From assembly GCA_949752795.1 (NCBI GenBank), contig OX457058.1, positions 154,204,353 through 154,268,352 on the forward strand: a stretch of 64,000 bases of DNA, given 5' to 3'. The notes under the pieces were generated by a model. The model saw only the letters and a program-made list of their open reading frames with translations. It did not search any database and was not told the origin of the DNA. The translations under genes were made by a program, and so were the position numbers. Shown here piece after piece: positions 1 to 44,679 of the stretch; the first letter of the stretch is position 1, and each line of letters opens with the position of its first letter. The stretch is from Hyperoodon ampullatus. Taxonomy: Eukaryota; Chordata; Mammalia; Artiodactyla; Ziphiidae.

Positions 1-230
1 GGTGTAAAGGCCTCAAACAGCCTGTCAGATAGGATAGGCTGAAAAGAATTGCCTATGCTCAACTTTTACGATAATCTGAGACCCATACACTCCTAGTAAT
101 TGGTTACTAGGAACTCCTAGTAACCATACACTCCTAGTAACATTCTTCTGGGAAGAATGTGACGGATTGGTGTGAGTTGATGCATTCATTCTTTCACTCT
201 TTCCGATTCATGCATTCATGTATTCATTAG
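1..230. other. Left edge, no gene seen
   Basis: No coding signal. A local duplication is visible: ATACACTCCTAGTAA appears near 86 and again near 126, around a short palindromic GGTTACTAGG/CCTAGTAACC segment. Confidence 0.5.
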
Positions 231-2635
231 AGATTTATCAAGCACTCATCAGTATTTACCCCAGCTTCACCCTGGTCTTATCTTGACCTCAGGTCCACTC
301 CTCCCCTTTCATTGAAGACTCTAGCCCTGGACTCCCAGTCTTCCCTACCTCAAGTCCTCACATCATTATTGTGGGTAAGCCATCCCAAATCCTAGAAGCT
401 CATTGTCACCACCTCCTCATGACCTAATTCCCACTGTGCTTCAGACACCCTTGATGTGTCATTACAGGGTACTGCTCCACCTCTAGAATCATAAACTCAC
501 ACCCCCACTCTAATGGATCCCCTCATGGCTTTCTGCCTCTCTCACTTTCACTCCTGCATCGTCTGTTCTTTAACTCCATTGAACCCATGAGCCATTTTTT
601 AAATCACTCTCTTCCTAATATCTACTCTCTTGCCCACTGTTCTCTGACAACACCTGCCTAGGTTAGTAAAAGCCATTCTCCTTCTTGGCTCTTACATCTG
701 GGCTGCTGAGCACCAATGAAAAAATTACTAGCCGCACAGATTGGAGCTATTAGTGTGCTGGTCTGCAACCTCGCTTTAGCCCTCAACCTTCCCCAGCCAT
801 CCTGTGTTCTTCATTAGCTCTCTCTCCTATTTCCACAATGACCATTGTTTTCAAACTTGCTGTTCTGTTGCCTCCCTTCCTGCTCTGAAGATCAACTTTA
901 GAGAAAAACTAGAACCACCCAGTGAAAACTCTCTGCTTCCCGTTGCCACACCAACACGCTGGCCAGCATCAGTAGCCACCTTTTCCTCTTGGCTGACCGC
1001 TCCGCCGTGCTTGGGATCGCCCACTCTTTCCTCCTCAGGGACTGTGCCCCTTCTGCTCATCCCTCTCCTTTTCTTCCCTGACTCCTTCCCATCAACATTT
1101 AATCATGCTCAAATCACTCCTATATTATGAGAGTCAGGCGATGTCCCCCTCCAGCCATTCCTCCATCTCCCCACATCTCCTTCAAAGCCAAGCTTCTTGA
1201 AAGACTTGTCTCCTCCTCTGTCTCCTTCCTCACCCCTCATTCATCTTCCTTCCACTGAGGTATAGCTTCCACCCTCATCACTCCACTGTCTCCCCACCAA
1301 AGTTCCCAATGCCTTCCTTGTGGATAAATTCAATAGACACTCTCCAAGCTTTATTATTTCTTGAATATTCTGTAAATTTGCATAACTCCCCCTTCTTAGA
1401 AGATTCTCTTCCCTCAAGTTACGTGACATTCTCATTTTCCTTCCAACTCTGTGGACATTTTGTCCTAGTACCTTTTATTTCTGTTCCATCCTTTCAATGA
1501 TGGTATTTCTAGGATTTCATCCTTGGCCCCTCTCCTTTAAAGTGCCTCTTTGTGAAACTTTCACCACTCCAGTGGCTTCAGATAGCATCCATATACAGAT
1601 AACTCACACATCTACATTTTTAACCCTTTTCTTGGGCCATAGACTCATAAATCCTTCTGCCTATAGATTTCTCCAGCAGACGTCTCAGAAGCACCTCAAA
1701 GACCCAACACACAAAGTTGCACTCATTTCCTTCCCCCACCATCTGCTAAAAATCCACTTCCCCAGCTTCTCAGTCCTCTTCTTTGTGAGTGGCACAATCG
1801 TCTATCGAGTTATCCTGGCTTCCTGCTTTTTCCCCATCTTTTACTTTCATATCTGATCTATCCCCAAGCCCAGGTGGCTTGGCCTTCTTTATATTTATTT
1901 AGTCAGTCCACTTCCTCCCCGCAGCCACTCCTAACTGCTGTTGATCCTCCTCCTACCGTCCATCCACTTTCCACACTGCGGCTGGAACAGTCTTTCTACC
2001 ATGCAAATCACGTCTTTCTACCATGCAAATCACGTCGGCTCATACTGCTGGTTAAAAACCTCTTTGCAAACCCTCACTATCTTCAAAATTCAGTCAAACT
2101 CCATTAGCATAGCATTGAAGGCCCTTCATTATTGCCCTCTGCTCACCTCCCATCTCATCTCTTAGCTCTTCCTTCCTATCACAACTCTCCCTGGAGGCGA
2201 GAAGCACACTGCTAAACTGCCTGAGACTCTAACATGCTGTTGGGACATTTATATGCTTTTTTCTCAGCCTCAAATACCTCTCCTTCCCCACCAGGTCTAC
2301 CCCATCCCTCTGCCTTCACCCAATTACTGCCTAACAGACTTTCAAGTCTCAGCCTAGACATTCCTTCCTCAAGGAAGCTTTCCCAGATCTCCTACACCCA
2401 CCCACCCACAGACACACCACTGCCCACACCCCCAGTCTGGGCCAGAAGCCTCCTCCTATTTGCTTCTGAAACATCCTCGCTTACTTTGGGCTCAACACTG
2501 TCACTGTTTACTCATCAGTATCTCAGTAAGTTGTATACTTCATGAGGTTCACCACTCTAACCCCATCACCCAGCCCAGTGCCAGGGCATTCAACACATTC
2601 ATTCATTCATTCATTCATTAGTAATTAATTAATGA
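230..2635 (+). mobile_element. Long L2 LINE remnant, sense
   Basis: C- and T-rich text matches L2 ORF and 3' end style: AAGCTTCTTGAAAGAC near 1191, TTGAAGGCCCTTCATTATTG near 2115, and the terminal (ATTC)n run at 2596-2625. About 2 kb appears to be retained. The 5' boundary is uncertain. Short open frames inside are not conserved genes. Confidence 0.65.
1991..2034. repeat. 22-bp perfect tandem duplication within L2
   Basis: TCTTTCTACCATGCAAATCACG occurs at 1991-2012 and again at 2013-2034 without mismatch. Each copy contains the octamer ATGCAAAT (POU-factor type). The lack of divergence suggests a recent duplication. Confidence 0.9.
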
Positions 2636-3019
2636 AAAATCCTTCTTTCTGAAGAGCTTTGGTTTCATAAGGAAACCAAGCATAATAAAATCCAGACTTG
2701 CAAAGGTGGACACACAATGGGAACTTCTCTGTATTTTCCAAAGATTTTTTTGCTTTACAAGATAATTCTGAAAGTACTTTTCTTTCAAAGTCCCCCGCAT
2801 ATTTGAAATCTGACTTGATTTACAGTTACCATTTAAAGAAAAACAGCCCTTGCATAAAATTGGATATTATTACACCTAATAATGAAGCATCTGTTTCCTT
2901 CTGTGGCTGTGCTCCCTCACCCTGCCTCCTCACATGGCTCCTGCCAGCCTTCTTTCTTTGATTCTTTTCTCTCCATTCCTTCCCTTGGAGTACTCGGGCC
3001 TTCCGTAATTATCCCATGC

Positions 3020-3258
3020 TAATGGCCATCAAATACAACAACAAACTTTTCCCAAAGGACCAGATAGAAAATGTTTTTGGCTTTGCAGGCCATTGCGTCT
3101 CTGGAGCAACTGCTTGACTTTGCCATTGTAGCATGAAAGCAGCCACAGAAATACCTAAATGAGTGATTCTGGCTGTGTTTCAACAAAACTTTATTACAGA
3201 AACAAGCAATGGACCCGACTTGGTCCTCAGACTGTAGTTTGCCAACTCCCGAAATACA
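3020..3258 (+). mobile_element. Non-autonomous hAT-like DNA transposon remnant
   Basis: The text AGGACCAGATAGAAAATGTT, then GCCATTGTAGC..AAAGCAGCCA and CTGTAGTTTGCCAACTC, follows a widespread mammalian hAT-type non-autonomous family. The exact family name is not assigned. Confidence 0.6.
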
Positions 3259-3369
3259 TAACCTGAGCACAGACCCTTTTGAACCATGAACAACAGTTGC
3301 CCTGAGTGGGGAACAACCTTGTCATGTTCAAGGAATAGCAAAGGGGTCAATGTAGAAAAGCAGCAGCCA

Positions 3370-3565
3370 GACTGACTTCACTTATATCGCAGATCTACCA
3401 CTTTCTCACTGTTTGACCTTGGGCCAGTAACTTAACCTCTCTGTGCTCAGTTTTCTCCTCTATAAAATGGGAATAAAAATAGCATCTCATAATAGTTGTT
3501 AGACAATTTAAATGTGTTAATACATGTAATGACCATCGAACAATGCCTGCACTTATAAGTGCTAT
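3370..3565 (+). mobile_element. MIR SINE, sense
   Basis: The conserved MIR core is visible: TTTGACCTTGGGCCAGTAAC, CTCTGTGCTCAGTTTTCTCC and TATAAAATGGGAATAA. Confidence 0.85.
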
Positions 3566-3944
3566 ATAAATGGTTATAGGATAGTAAAGGGTCCCTCTGC
3601 CATGATCCCCACTAAAAGATAGATTGTAACAAGAATATTGGCAATAAAGAAGAACATGGTCATTCTCTTAGTATTTGGCCATACCTTGCTCTGGGTGACA
3701 TTCTCTTGGACTCATTTCCAGTCAAAATCACAGCTCCCTCCTCTCCTGAGACTGTCTCTTTTGCCCTGCTCTGTGGATAGCCTGTAGTCAGTCCACCTCC
3801 CACCTCTAAATGCCTTAGGCCCACCTCCCAGCACCACGGGGGCTTATCTCACAAACTAGTGGTTTAAAGTACATTTTGATTAGATGGTCCATCGCATGCT
3901 GGTTATGTGGTTTTGGAAATACTAACCCTGCAAAAAGATACATA

Positions 3945-4815
3945 TTTTTGACAGTGGTGAAAAGGTAATACATGGAGAAAGGACAGTCTTTTCAACAAAT
4001 GGTGCTGGATCATGTGAACATCCACGTGCATATATAGGTATATTGTATACTTCACACCTTATCCAAAAATTAACTCCAAATGGATCGTAGAAAAAGTTCT
4101 GGAAATGGATAATGGTGTTGGTTGTGCAACATTGTAAATATAATTAATGCCATTGGATTGCACACTTAAAAGGGTTAAAATGGTAAATTTTATGTTAGCA
4201 TATTTTATTATGACAAAAAAGATAATGCATCATAGACCTAAATGTAAAAGCTAAAACGGTAAAACTTCTAGCATAAAACAGGAGAAAATCTACATGACCT
4301 TGGGTTAGGCAGAGAGTTTAGACATGACACAAAAACTTGATCCATAAAAGAAAAAAATTGATAATTTTGATAAAATTTGACGTCATCAAAATTAAAATTT
4401 GTACTCTGTGAAAGACATTGTTAAGAGTAAGAAGCTAAACCATAGACTGAGAGAAAATATTTGCAAATCACATTTCTAACAAAGGACTTATCTCCAGAAC
4501 ACATTAAGAACTCTCAAAACTCAGCAGGAAAATAAACAATCCAATTTTAAAATGGGCAGAAGATCTGAACAAACAACAAAGAAGATATAGGAATGGCCAA
4601 TAAACATATGAAAGGATGCTCAACATCATTAGTCATTAGGGAAATTCAAATTAAAACCACCATGAGATACCACTACACACTTATTAGACTGGCAAAACCA
4701 AAACAAAACTGGCAATATCAAGGATTGGTGAGAATGTGAAGCACTGATGCTCTCATATATTCCTAGTGGGAATTCAGAATGGTACAGCTGCTTTGAATAA
4801 CAACTTGTCACATTC
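3945..4815 (+). mobile_element. Old L1 LINE, ORF2 3' part, sense
   Basis: Decayed L1 ORF2 text (TGGAGAAAGGACAGTCTTTT, CAACATCATTAGTCATTAGGG) with many stops. Near 4105-4210 it is interrupted by a stretch resembling the 3' UTR of an older L1 (GGTTGTGCAACATTGTAAAT). Non-functional. Confidence 0.8.
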
Positions 4816-4999
4816 CCAGAAATGCCTTTTCCCCACACCTTACTTGTCCAGAGCCCACAAATAATAGGGACTCCTAGATGTCTATTTTATTCTTTGGGTT
4901 ACAGTACAATACCATTGTTTATTTTGTTGTTCAAGTTCCAACCCTGGCTATGGGAGCTCATTCAAGTTGGCTCCTGGGCCTTTTCAACATGCCCCCTCT

Positions 5000-5212
5000 T
5001 TTTTTTTTTTTTTTTTTTTGCAGTATGCGGGCCTCTCACTGTTGTGGCCTCTCCCGTTGCGGAGCACAGGCTCTGAACGCACAGACTCAGCGGCCACAGC
5101 TCACGAACCCAGCCGCTCCATGGCATGTGGGATCTTCCCGGACCGGGGCACGAACCCATGTCCCCTGCCTTGGCAGGCGGACCCTCAACCACTGCACCAC
5201 CAGGGAAGCCCC
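5000..5212 (-). mobile_element. CHR-type SINE, antisense
   Basis: Antisense full-length short CHR SINE: a poly(T) head, then the complement of GCGGTACGCGGGCC, ending CAGGGAAGCCC. The flanks share CCCCCTCTTTTT (4992 and 5214), the likely target-site duplication. Confidence 0.95.
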
Positions 5213-6765
5213 ACCCCCTCTTTTTTATTTTTGTTTTTGATCCCTTCCTTCTTTTCTGGCACCAGAGTAATTAACCACCTTTCCAAGGAAAATGTAAACC
5301 TAGACCTGGGCACTGGCATGCTCATCACCACTGGGTTGTCACTGCTTCTGGTCCATTTCAGTGGATAAAGCTAGGAAATATATGTATGTATAACAACCCA
5401 TGCATAACCCATATCTATATTTATTTCTATACCCATCTATCTGTGTATGTATATTAAGCAAAACCCAAACCCATGAATCTACATGGAAACCTCTGACTCC
5501 AATCCAGCATCACTCTTTGTGAGCCCATGAATGCTCCCCAGCATGACCCTTATCAATTTCCAGTACTGCTCTTAGACCCAGGCAAGTGGTGTTGCTGCCC
5601 AGTGGCTATTTGGAGTGGCTTCCTCCAAATTTTCTAATTTGCCCTTGGTACCTGAGACCACATGGTACTTTGTCCAGGAAGAGCACCCAAAACTTAGACC
5701 AGGATCTACATACTCTCCAGTCACCATTTTTCTCCTTTAAGTACACTTTCTTATCCTCTGCACCAGCATGGGATTGACCAAGGGTCTCCAGGACTTGTGC
5801 CTACCGAGTCATCCTAGGAGTTGATCACTCCCTCTGGCTTGTTCAGTATCTCTCTCACAGAACCACATGAGATTGGACCACTAGAATGACGTTGTCATGC
5901 TGATTTAGGATGACTCAAATTGTTTATTTGAACAGGAGCTCTGCCAACAGTATTTATTTTCCCAGGACCCTCACAACCTAGGCGTGGCCCTGTCAGTTTC
6001 TATCTTGTTTTATACATGTGTTGAAAGGTCCAAATCTTAATCATATCTGCATTCCCCTCCCCACGATGGGGCCTATCTTTGTGCCTTGTATGTAATAGAC
6101 GCTCCATAAATATTTTTCAGAATGAATGCCTGGAGGAATGAGTAATATCTCAGATTCACATATTTCTTTTGGTCCAAGGTTCTAACTATGTTTTTCCTAC
6201 ACAAATTCCCAGATCTTCCTCATTCTTCTGAGTGGCAAAGAGGGGTTTTCATGTCCCCAAGCCCTCCAGTCACTGACCTGCCCGTTGATGTGCTGATAGT
6301 TTATCAGGAAGGAACAAACACGCCTCCAGGTTCTCTTGACAGTAAACTGCAAGTGAACTTCAACTCCAGGACACGTGAAAACAGCCAAGGGTGGGAATGA
6401 TGGTTGAGTGGTTCCAAGTTTGGCAGCCTGGTAGTTTGAACAATGCTTTGGCTGCAACAAATTGTAGTGATAGAACATATGTTTGTCGTGCTTTGCTTTT
6501 GATCTGCTGCTCCAAGGTTGAGGATACTCTCCCAAGGGGTAAAGAAAAAAGCAAGGAGAACTGGGAAGAAGAAAACTGACCTCACCCATCACTGAAATAT
6601 TTCGTACCTGAAGCACCTTGAGAGAAGAACATGGTGGCAGCTCAAAGCAGTCACCTGATTAAGGGGCTTGGGTTTGGTCCTGACTCAGAGGGAAATACAA
6701 CTCCACCTAGAGGCCCCCCCGCACAGCACCTGCACACTCACAGCCAAGCCTGGGCTTGGCCCCAG
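5213..6765. other. Intergenic stretch, mostly unassigned
   Basis: No gene is seen. A probable L2 3' end lies near 6040-6135 (CTTTGTGCCTTGTATGTAAT then CATAAATATTTTTCAGAATG). Open frames at 6188-6616 in both strands overlap each other and show no conserved domain. Confidence 0.5.
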
Positions 6766-6766
6766 G

Positions 6767-6830
6767 GATATAAGAGAAAAGATGACTACCAGAGCCACCA
6801 GGAGGGTGGGAGGCTTGCTGTTGCTAGGTC
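6767..6830 (+). promoter_or_regulatory. Candidate LRRC74A core promoter (TATA-like box and RFX-type half site)
   Basis: GATATAAGAG at about 6767-6776 resembles a TATA box. GTTGCTAGG at 6820-6828 resembles an X-box half site bound by RFX factors, which are common at testis and ciliary genes. Transcription from about 6797 would leave a 5' leader of roughly 425 bases before the ATG at 7223. No CpG island is present. This is inference from short motifs only. Confidence 0.3.
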
Positions 6831-7222
6831 CACCCACGTGGATCACAATGACCACATGAGGTCATGGAATGTTGAAGATGAAATTAAAGTGGGTCCTAAG
6901 TCATAAACTTGCAGGTGGGTGGGCATCCTTTCAACAGGGCTCCCAGGAATAGAGCTGTACCTCTCTCCTTGATGATCCGGGGAAGTAGCTACCTCTCCCA
7001 GACAGAGTTGGGGTCAAATCCAGACATGTCCCGCCAAAACCCACTCTCCCCAGGGCTTGCTGGGATGGAAGGATAACTACAGCCCCCAACCCCCAGGATC
7101 TGTCTAGGTGAGGGCAGGGTATGCCAAGTTTGAGACAGAGGTGAACCGACAGGTAGCTTCTTAGGGAAGCAGCAGAAAGGTGGCAAGAAGCTGGCAGCAG
7201 CCCCTGAGAGGGCCCCGGCACC

Positions 7223-39820
<32,598 letters not shown>

Positions 39821-39972
39821 CAACGCGTCTGGTCTGGAAAGAAGTCTCAGTGACAGAGAACTCCTGGCACATTGGCTGGTGGCTGGGACGAGGCGGAGAG
39901 CTGGCTGAAACCTCGGCGGAAAGACACCAAGGCTGTGAGCGAGGCAATAAAGTCTAGCTTGGGTCTCCGGGC
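39821..39972 (+). terminator. LRRC74A: LRRC74A 3' UTR with AATAAA poly(A) signal
   Basis: About 150 bases of 3' UTR follow the stop. AATAAA occurs at 39946-39951, so cleavage is expected near 39965-39975. The UTR is moderately CpG-containing and shows no recognisable repeat. The cleavage site itself is inferred. Confidence 0.6.
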
Positions 39973-40549
39973 TGCTGGTGGCATGCCCTTCCCCCCAGGG
40001 AGCACCCTCCTGTTTTAGGGGGCACGTCCTTGGTGGCCTCGTTAAGCGCCAAAAGAACAAATTGGGAGAGCGTGGGGTTGCTAGGTGGTGGAAGAGATCA
40101 GTGGGGAGAAGGTCAGTGCACAAAAGCAGTCATCACAGTGCTCGTAAACGGTGTCAAGCGGAGATTGCTGAGATTCAGGAGGCAGTGGCAGAGGGAACAG
40201 ATGCTCAGGAAATGAGGACAGGGGCCTTTAGAAGCAAATGCCAGGGGGTCACGTGGAGAGAGCTCAGGGCAAGAGAGAACTGGCATCTAGCTGTGGCCCA
40301 GCATGAGCTGGCCACCTGAACTTGGAGCCTCATGGTTCCACCCGAATAGTGGGACAGCTGAAAAAAGGGATCCCCATCTGTTCTAGGGATCTGCCATTCT
40401 GCATTTCTTTGTAAAATTCCTTGGAAAACTGGGGAGGCATGAGGAGCTTAGCAAAAGATGAGAAGGTTTAGCCAAGAACAGCATATGATGAGCAGGTGGG
40501 GGGAATGGGTACCTTCAAGGATTTTGATTAACCTCTCCAGTCATCCTTG

Positions 40550-40655
40550 GGATGGACAAGGGCAGGAACGGTCTTGTGCGCCTCCTTTGCACCTGCACAG
40601 TGCCTGCTCATAGTAAGTGCTCAATAAAAAATACCTGTGAAATGAAAAACCTCAT
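40550..40655 (+). mobile_element. MIR or L2 3' end, sense
   Basis: CACAGTGCCTGCTCATAGTA and AGTGCTCAATAAAAAATACC form the typical terminal segment. Confidence 0.6.
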
Positions 40656-40659
40656 TCAC

Positions 40660-42095
40660 TTGGCAATTGTCTTGGGCAAGTGGAAAGCTGGGAGAGTTTG
40701 GGGGGGTGCCCAGGAACCCACACTTTGGAACACCAGTGAAGTGCTGGAATGGCATCTGGGAATCAAGGCACCAGCCCTCAGGTTTCATTTTGTTTCTTCA
40801 TCGAGGGTGGAGGTGATGCTAAGACTTCTCACTCCTGGCAGAATCATTATTTGAAATAATCTGTGTCCCCCTCCCCACAGCATATTTCCCCTCCCTTCCC
40901 TTATTCAAAGTCTTAACTTGAAGTTGAATTTTCATTGGATGGTTGTATGGACTCAGTCAAAATTAGGATGATGAAAAAAAAATAAAGAAATGCAATAAAG
41001 AGTTTGTGAGCTGAAACTCACGCCCACCCCACTCATCAGGGTATGTAGATGTCTTTGCTCTGACTCCCCAAATAAATCAAATCCCCTTGAAGTCAGGGAG
41101 CCTGTCTTTTAAGTTTATTATAATCTATAAAATTCTCCATCAAGTCCATGCCTGTAACTGAGCATTCAATAATTACTGGTATCTGGGTGGAACCCTGAAG
41201 ATTATTAGGCTATGAAGTATCAAAATTTATTATGGACTATAGATTAGGGATCAATAAAAACAGCAGTTTTCTCAAGATGCTTTTATTCATCTTTAATAGA
41301 AAATAGAAAAAGCAGCACATTTTCTCATCAAATGTTATTTTTTGTTTGGGTAGCTTTGGGGGAATGATGGAGATATGGGGAAGCCACCATCCCCGACCCT
41401 CCAGGCCCACCCGCAATCACACAGGCCCAGCCAAAACCCTGCCTGTCTGTGGGTTGCCCTGGAACCTGCCCAACTGTGGAGTAGTTTCTACTTGTGGCCA
41501 CTAGGTGTCACATCAGCTCCAAAATCCACCTGAAGGTTGTGCTCCCATCAGACTGCTTTGCAGTCCTTCCTGTGCCCTTTCCCTGATCTCCCAAACTTCT
41601 GCCCCCACAGAGCCTGACATGAAATCAGAGCCCCAAAGGGTCTAGCAGCCTGACAACTGGGCAGACCTGTCCAAGGCTTGGTGTCCTCATTATGAATCAA
41701 AGTTACTCACAGCTACACCGCACTCCGGTGCTTAGCACAAGCTCCATAAACATTCAGTCCCCTCCCTCAGCCAGCCCACCCTGGGGCTGGGCAAGACTAT
41801 AGAGGAGGCTTGCTCCATTGGGTGAGGGTACTGCACAAGGAACACGCCCCCTGACAATGGGCTGAGTCGTGCTTTATCAGCTTGCCATGTCAGGAGGCTG
41901 CAGGCAGGAGGACCCCAGCAGGAGCTGAAGACCAAGGCGGAGGGAGAGGGGCCTTGCAGGAGTAGGAGGGGCTGTCAGGTCAAAGATGGCCCAGAGGTGC
42001 TGGCCCATGAGCCCAGCACCAAAGGGGGTCAGCTGCAGTGCAGGGGAATGGTACCCTGGGCATGCCCTCCTTCCATGCCCAGCTCAGTTTGGCTT
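40660..42095. other. Intergenic DNA downstream of LRRC74A
   Basis: No gene seen. AATAAA motifs near 40982, 41000 and 41073 lie in A-rich sequence and are not tied to any exon. Short overlapping open frames only. Confidence 0.45.
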
Positions 42096-42109
42096 TGTGC
42101 ACTAACTCT

Positions 42110-42777
42110 TTGTTTTGTTTTAATTCTTATTGGAGTTTAGTTGATTTACAGTGTTGTGTTAGTTTCAGGTGTACAGCAGAGTGTATCTGTTACATATATA
42201 CATATACATATCCACATATACATATATCCACTCTTTTTTAGATTCTTTTCCCATACAGGTCATTACAGAGTACTGAGTAGAGTTCCCTGTGCTATACGGT
42301 AGGTCCTTATGAGTTACCTATTTTATATATAGTAGTGTGTATATGTCAATCCCAATCTCCCAACTTATCCCTCTCCCCTCCCTTTCTCCCCTGGTTTTCT
42401 ACATCTGTGAGTCTATTTCTGTTTTGTAAATAAGTTCATTTGTACCATTTTTTTAAGATTCCACACACAAGTGATATCATATGTTATTTGTTTTTCTTTG
42501 TCTGACTTACTTCACTTAGTATGACAATCTCTAGATCCATCCAAGTTGCTGCAAATGGCAATATTTTATTCTTTTTTATGGCTGAGTAATATTCCATTAT
42601 GTATATATATATACCACATCTTCTTTATCCATTCCTCTGTCAATGGATATTTAGGTTGCTTCCATGTGTCTGTCAATGGATATTTAGGTTGCTTCCATGT
42701 CTTGACTATTGTAAATAGTGCTGCAATGAACACTGGGGTGCATGTATCTTTTCAAATTACGGTTTTCTCCTGATATA
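42110..42777 (-). mobile_element. 5'-truncated L1, antisense, with target-site duplication
   Basis: The complement of the L1 3' UTR (TTGGAGTTTAGTTGATTTAC) runs up to ORF2 (GACTATTGTAAATAGTGCTG). The exact duplication TGTGCACTAACTCT at 42096-42109 and 42778-42791 marks the insertion. It has landed just in front of an antisense MIR. Confidence 0.95.
42636..42701. repeat. 33-bp tandem duplication inside the L1
   Basis: TCTGTCAATGGATATTTAGG and the 13 following bases occur at 42636-42668 and again at 42669-42701. Not part of normal L1 structure. Confidence 0.93.
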
Positions 42778-42784
42778 TGTGCAC

Positions 42785-42985
42785 TAACTCTATGCATCCT
42801 CACAGGGACCCTATACAGTGAGGTATGTAATCATCCCCATTTTACAGCTGGGGAAACGCAGGCATGGAGAAGTTAAGCATCTCGCCCAAAGTCTTCTGCT
42901 AGTAAGCAGCAAGGCTGAGATGCAGACCCAGGCAATACGACCCTGGTTCCCTGAGCTCTTAACCACTGTGCTCCCCTGCCCCTCT
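42785..42985 (-). mobile_element. MIR SINE, antisense
   Basis: AGGGACCCTATACAGTGAGG, CCATTTTACAGCTGGGGAAA, TCTGCTAGTAAGCAGC and GAGCTCTTAACCACTGTGC match the MIR reverse complement. Confidence 0.85.
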
Positions 42986-43284
42986 GTGGCTTCTGCGCAG
43001 TTTTGTATCTACAGGGAGAAGTTTAAATGCACTTTCTCTGTTTACATCGTTTCTGTAAGAAACAGAAAAATAATTCATAAGCAAGCATGAGCTCCAGGCC
43101 AGGCTGGACTGGCCAGTGGGGAGGGAAGCGAAGGCAGACTTGATGATGCTCTATGTGACTGAATTCTCAAGGTCAGGTTGGTGTGCCCTCCCTGCCCCCT
43201 ATGTTGCTCAGAAATTGAGCCAGGGGAGGTGAGATGGGAGATGAGAAGGAAGAGTGTGGAATATCTCTGTGTGCCAGAACCATA

Positions 43285-43468
43285 AAGTGGTTGAGCATGC
43301 AAATTCTGTCATTCGACAGTTCTCGGTTTGAATTCTGTCTGGCTTCACCAGTGATCAGCTCTGTGACCTTGAGCTAGTCACTCAGTCTCCCTGAATCTCC
43401 TTATCTGCCCCCGCAGAGTTGCATGTGAAACACTGAGCCCCAGGCCTGGCACACAGTAAGTGCTTAAT
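43285..43468 (+). mobile_element. MIR SINE, sense
   Basis: TCGGTTTGAATTCTGTCTGG, GTGACCTTGAGCTAGTCACT and GGCACACAGTAAGTGCTTAA match the MIR consensus. Confidence 0.85.
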
Positions 43469-43572
43469 GTAAGCATGACCTCACGCCAGTGGAGTTCCTC
43501 TCCTGTGAGGGAGACGTGCGGGGAGATTGAGGTCCAGGAAGGCGTTAGGGGCCAAACTGAGCAGCCATCTTT

Positions 43573-43785
43573 TTTTTTTTTTTTTTTTTTTTTGCGGTAC
43601 GCGGGCCTCTCACTGCTGTGGCCTCTCCCGTTGCGGAGCACAGGCTCCGGACGCGCAGGCTCAGCGGCCATGGCTCACGGGCCCAGCCGCTCCGCAGCAT
43701 GTGGGATCCTCCGGGACCGGGGCACGAACCCGTGTCCCCTGCATCGGCAGGCGGACTCTCAACCACTGCGCCACCAGGGAAGCCC
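43573..43785 (-). mobile_element. CHR-type SINE, antisense
   Basis: Poly(T) plus the complement of the short CHR body, ending AGGGAAGCCC. Exact duplication TGAGCAGCCATCTTT at 43558-43572 and 43786-43800. Confidence 0.97.
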
Positions 43786-44679
43786 TGAGCAGCCATCTTT
43801 GAAACACCCAACTACTGGGTCTTTGAAACACTGTGGGAGGCATTCCAACCTTGGGCTTTGGCTTAAAACTTGCATGAAATCTAAAGAATTTGCCCAGAAT
43901 CTTAAAAATCGGAGGGAGGTGGGAGGGCCAGGGTCCAGCAGCACTGTGTGGGCAATGCCGGGGGTGCAGTGGACATCTGGCCTTTTTCTTGGCTCCTGAG
44001 GTCTGAATCCCCTTCCTGGGCTGGGAGTGCCCCAGCTTACAGGTCCTGAGAGGGGCAGCTGGGACTTGCAGCTGGGATGTAGGCTCATGCCTACACCAGA
44101 CACGCAGTCTCTGGGCTCGGTTCAGGAGCCAGCCTCCAAAGAAGCAAGGACCACGGAGAACTCCCTCCAGCAGCTGTGGCTTTGCAGCTGGATGGAGTCC
44201 CTGAGCAGTGGCAGCGGTGACGTTGGTGGGCGTGGTTCTGGTTGCCAGGCCTGCAGGTCATCATTGCACGCTGCAGCCTCTGGTATGTGGCTGCAGTGGC
44301 AGCTGCAGTGTCCTCAGGGGACCAGGCTGCCTTGCCAAGCAGGGGCTTGGGATTGGTTTCGCTTGGTTTGGTTCTAAACAAAAGAAAACAATGATTGGCG
44401 AGGCAAGCCCGTGTCCTAAACACTGGCTGCCAACCAGTGGCCTTGAACTAGAGGAAAGGAACAGCTCTCCTCCAGGAAGCAGACATCCTGGAGGGGAAGG
44501 GAGACCGAGGGTGGTGTGGGATGGAGGGGGCTTCTCTGGGGCTCAGCAGGGCCTTTTAAGAAGGGACAGTGGTGTGACCCCTGGGGGGGGCTGCTGTGTT
44601 GTTTTGCCACCTCTTAGGGGGTCTATGGATGAGCTGGGGTGGGACTGACTTGTTTCTGTGTGCCCAGGCTGAATGAGAC

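Noticed and set aside
4962..5368. Open frames up to 133 aa over the SINE (and likewise at 8454-9113, 10350-10659, 21088-21775, 23357-23725, 43460-43999, 55628-56131, 62101-62550)
   Set aside because: They are translations of CHR SINE copies, recurring with the same residues on both strands; no gene.
40881..41000. Alternative terminal exon after CCCCTCCCCACAG with AATAAA nearby
   Set aside because: Good acceptor, but the encoded peptide is unrelated to LRRC74A C-termini.
41262..41320. Alternative terminal exon reading Phe-Leu-Lys after an AG at about 41267
   Set aside because: No pyrimidine tract, and the peptide does not end like the family; the 39796 exon fits much better.
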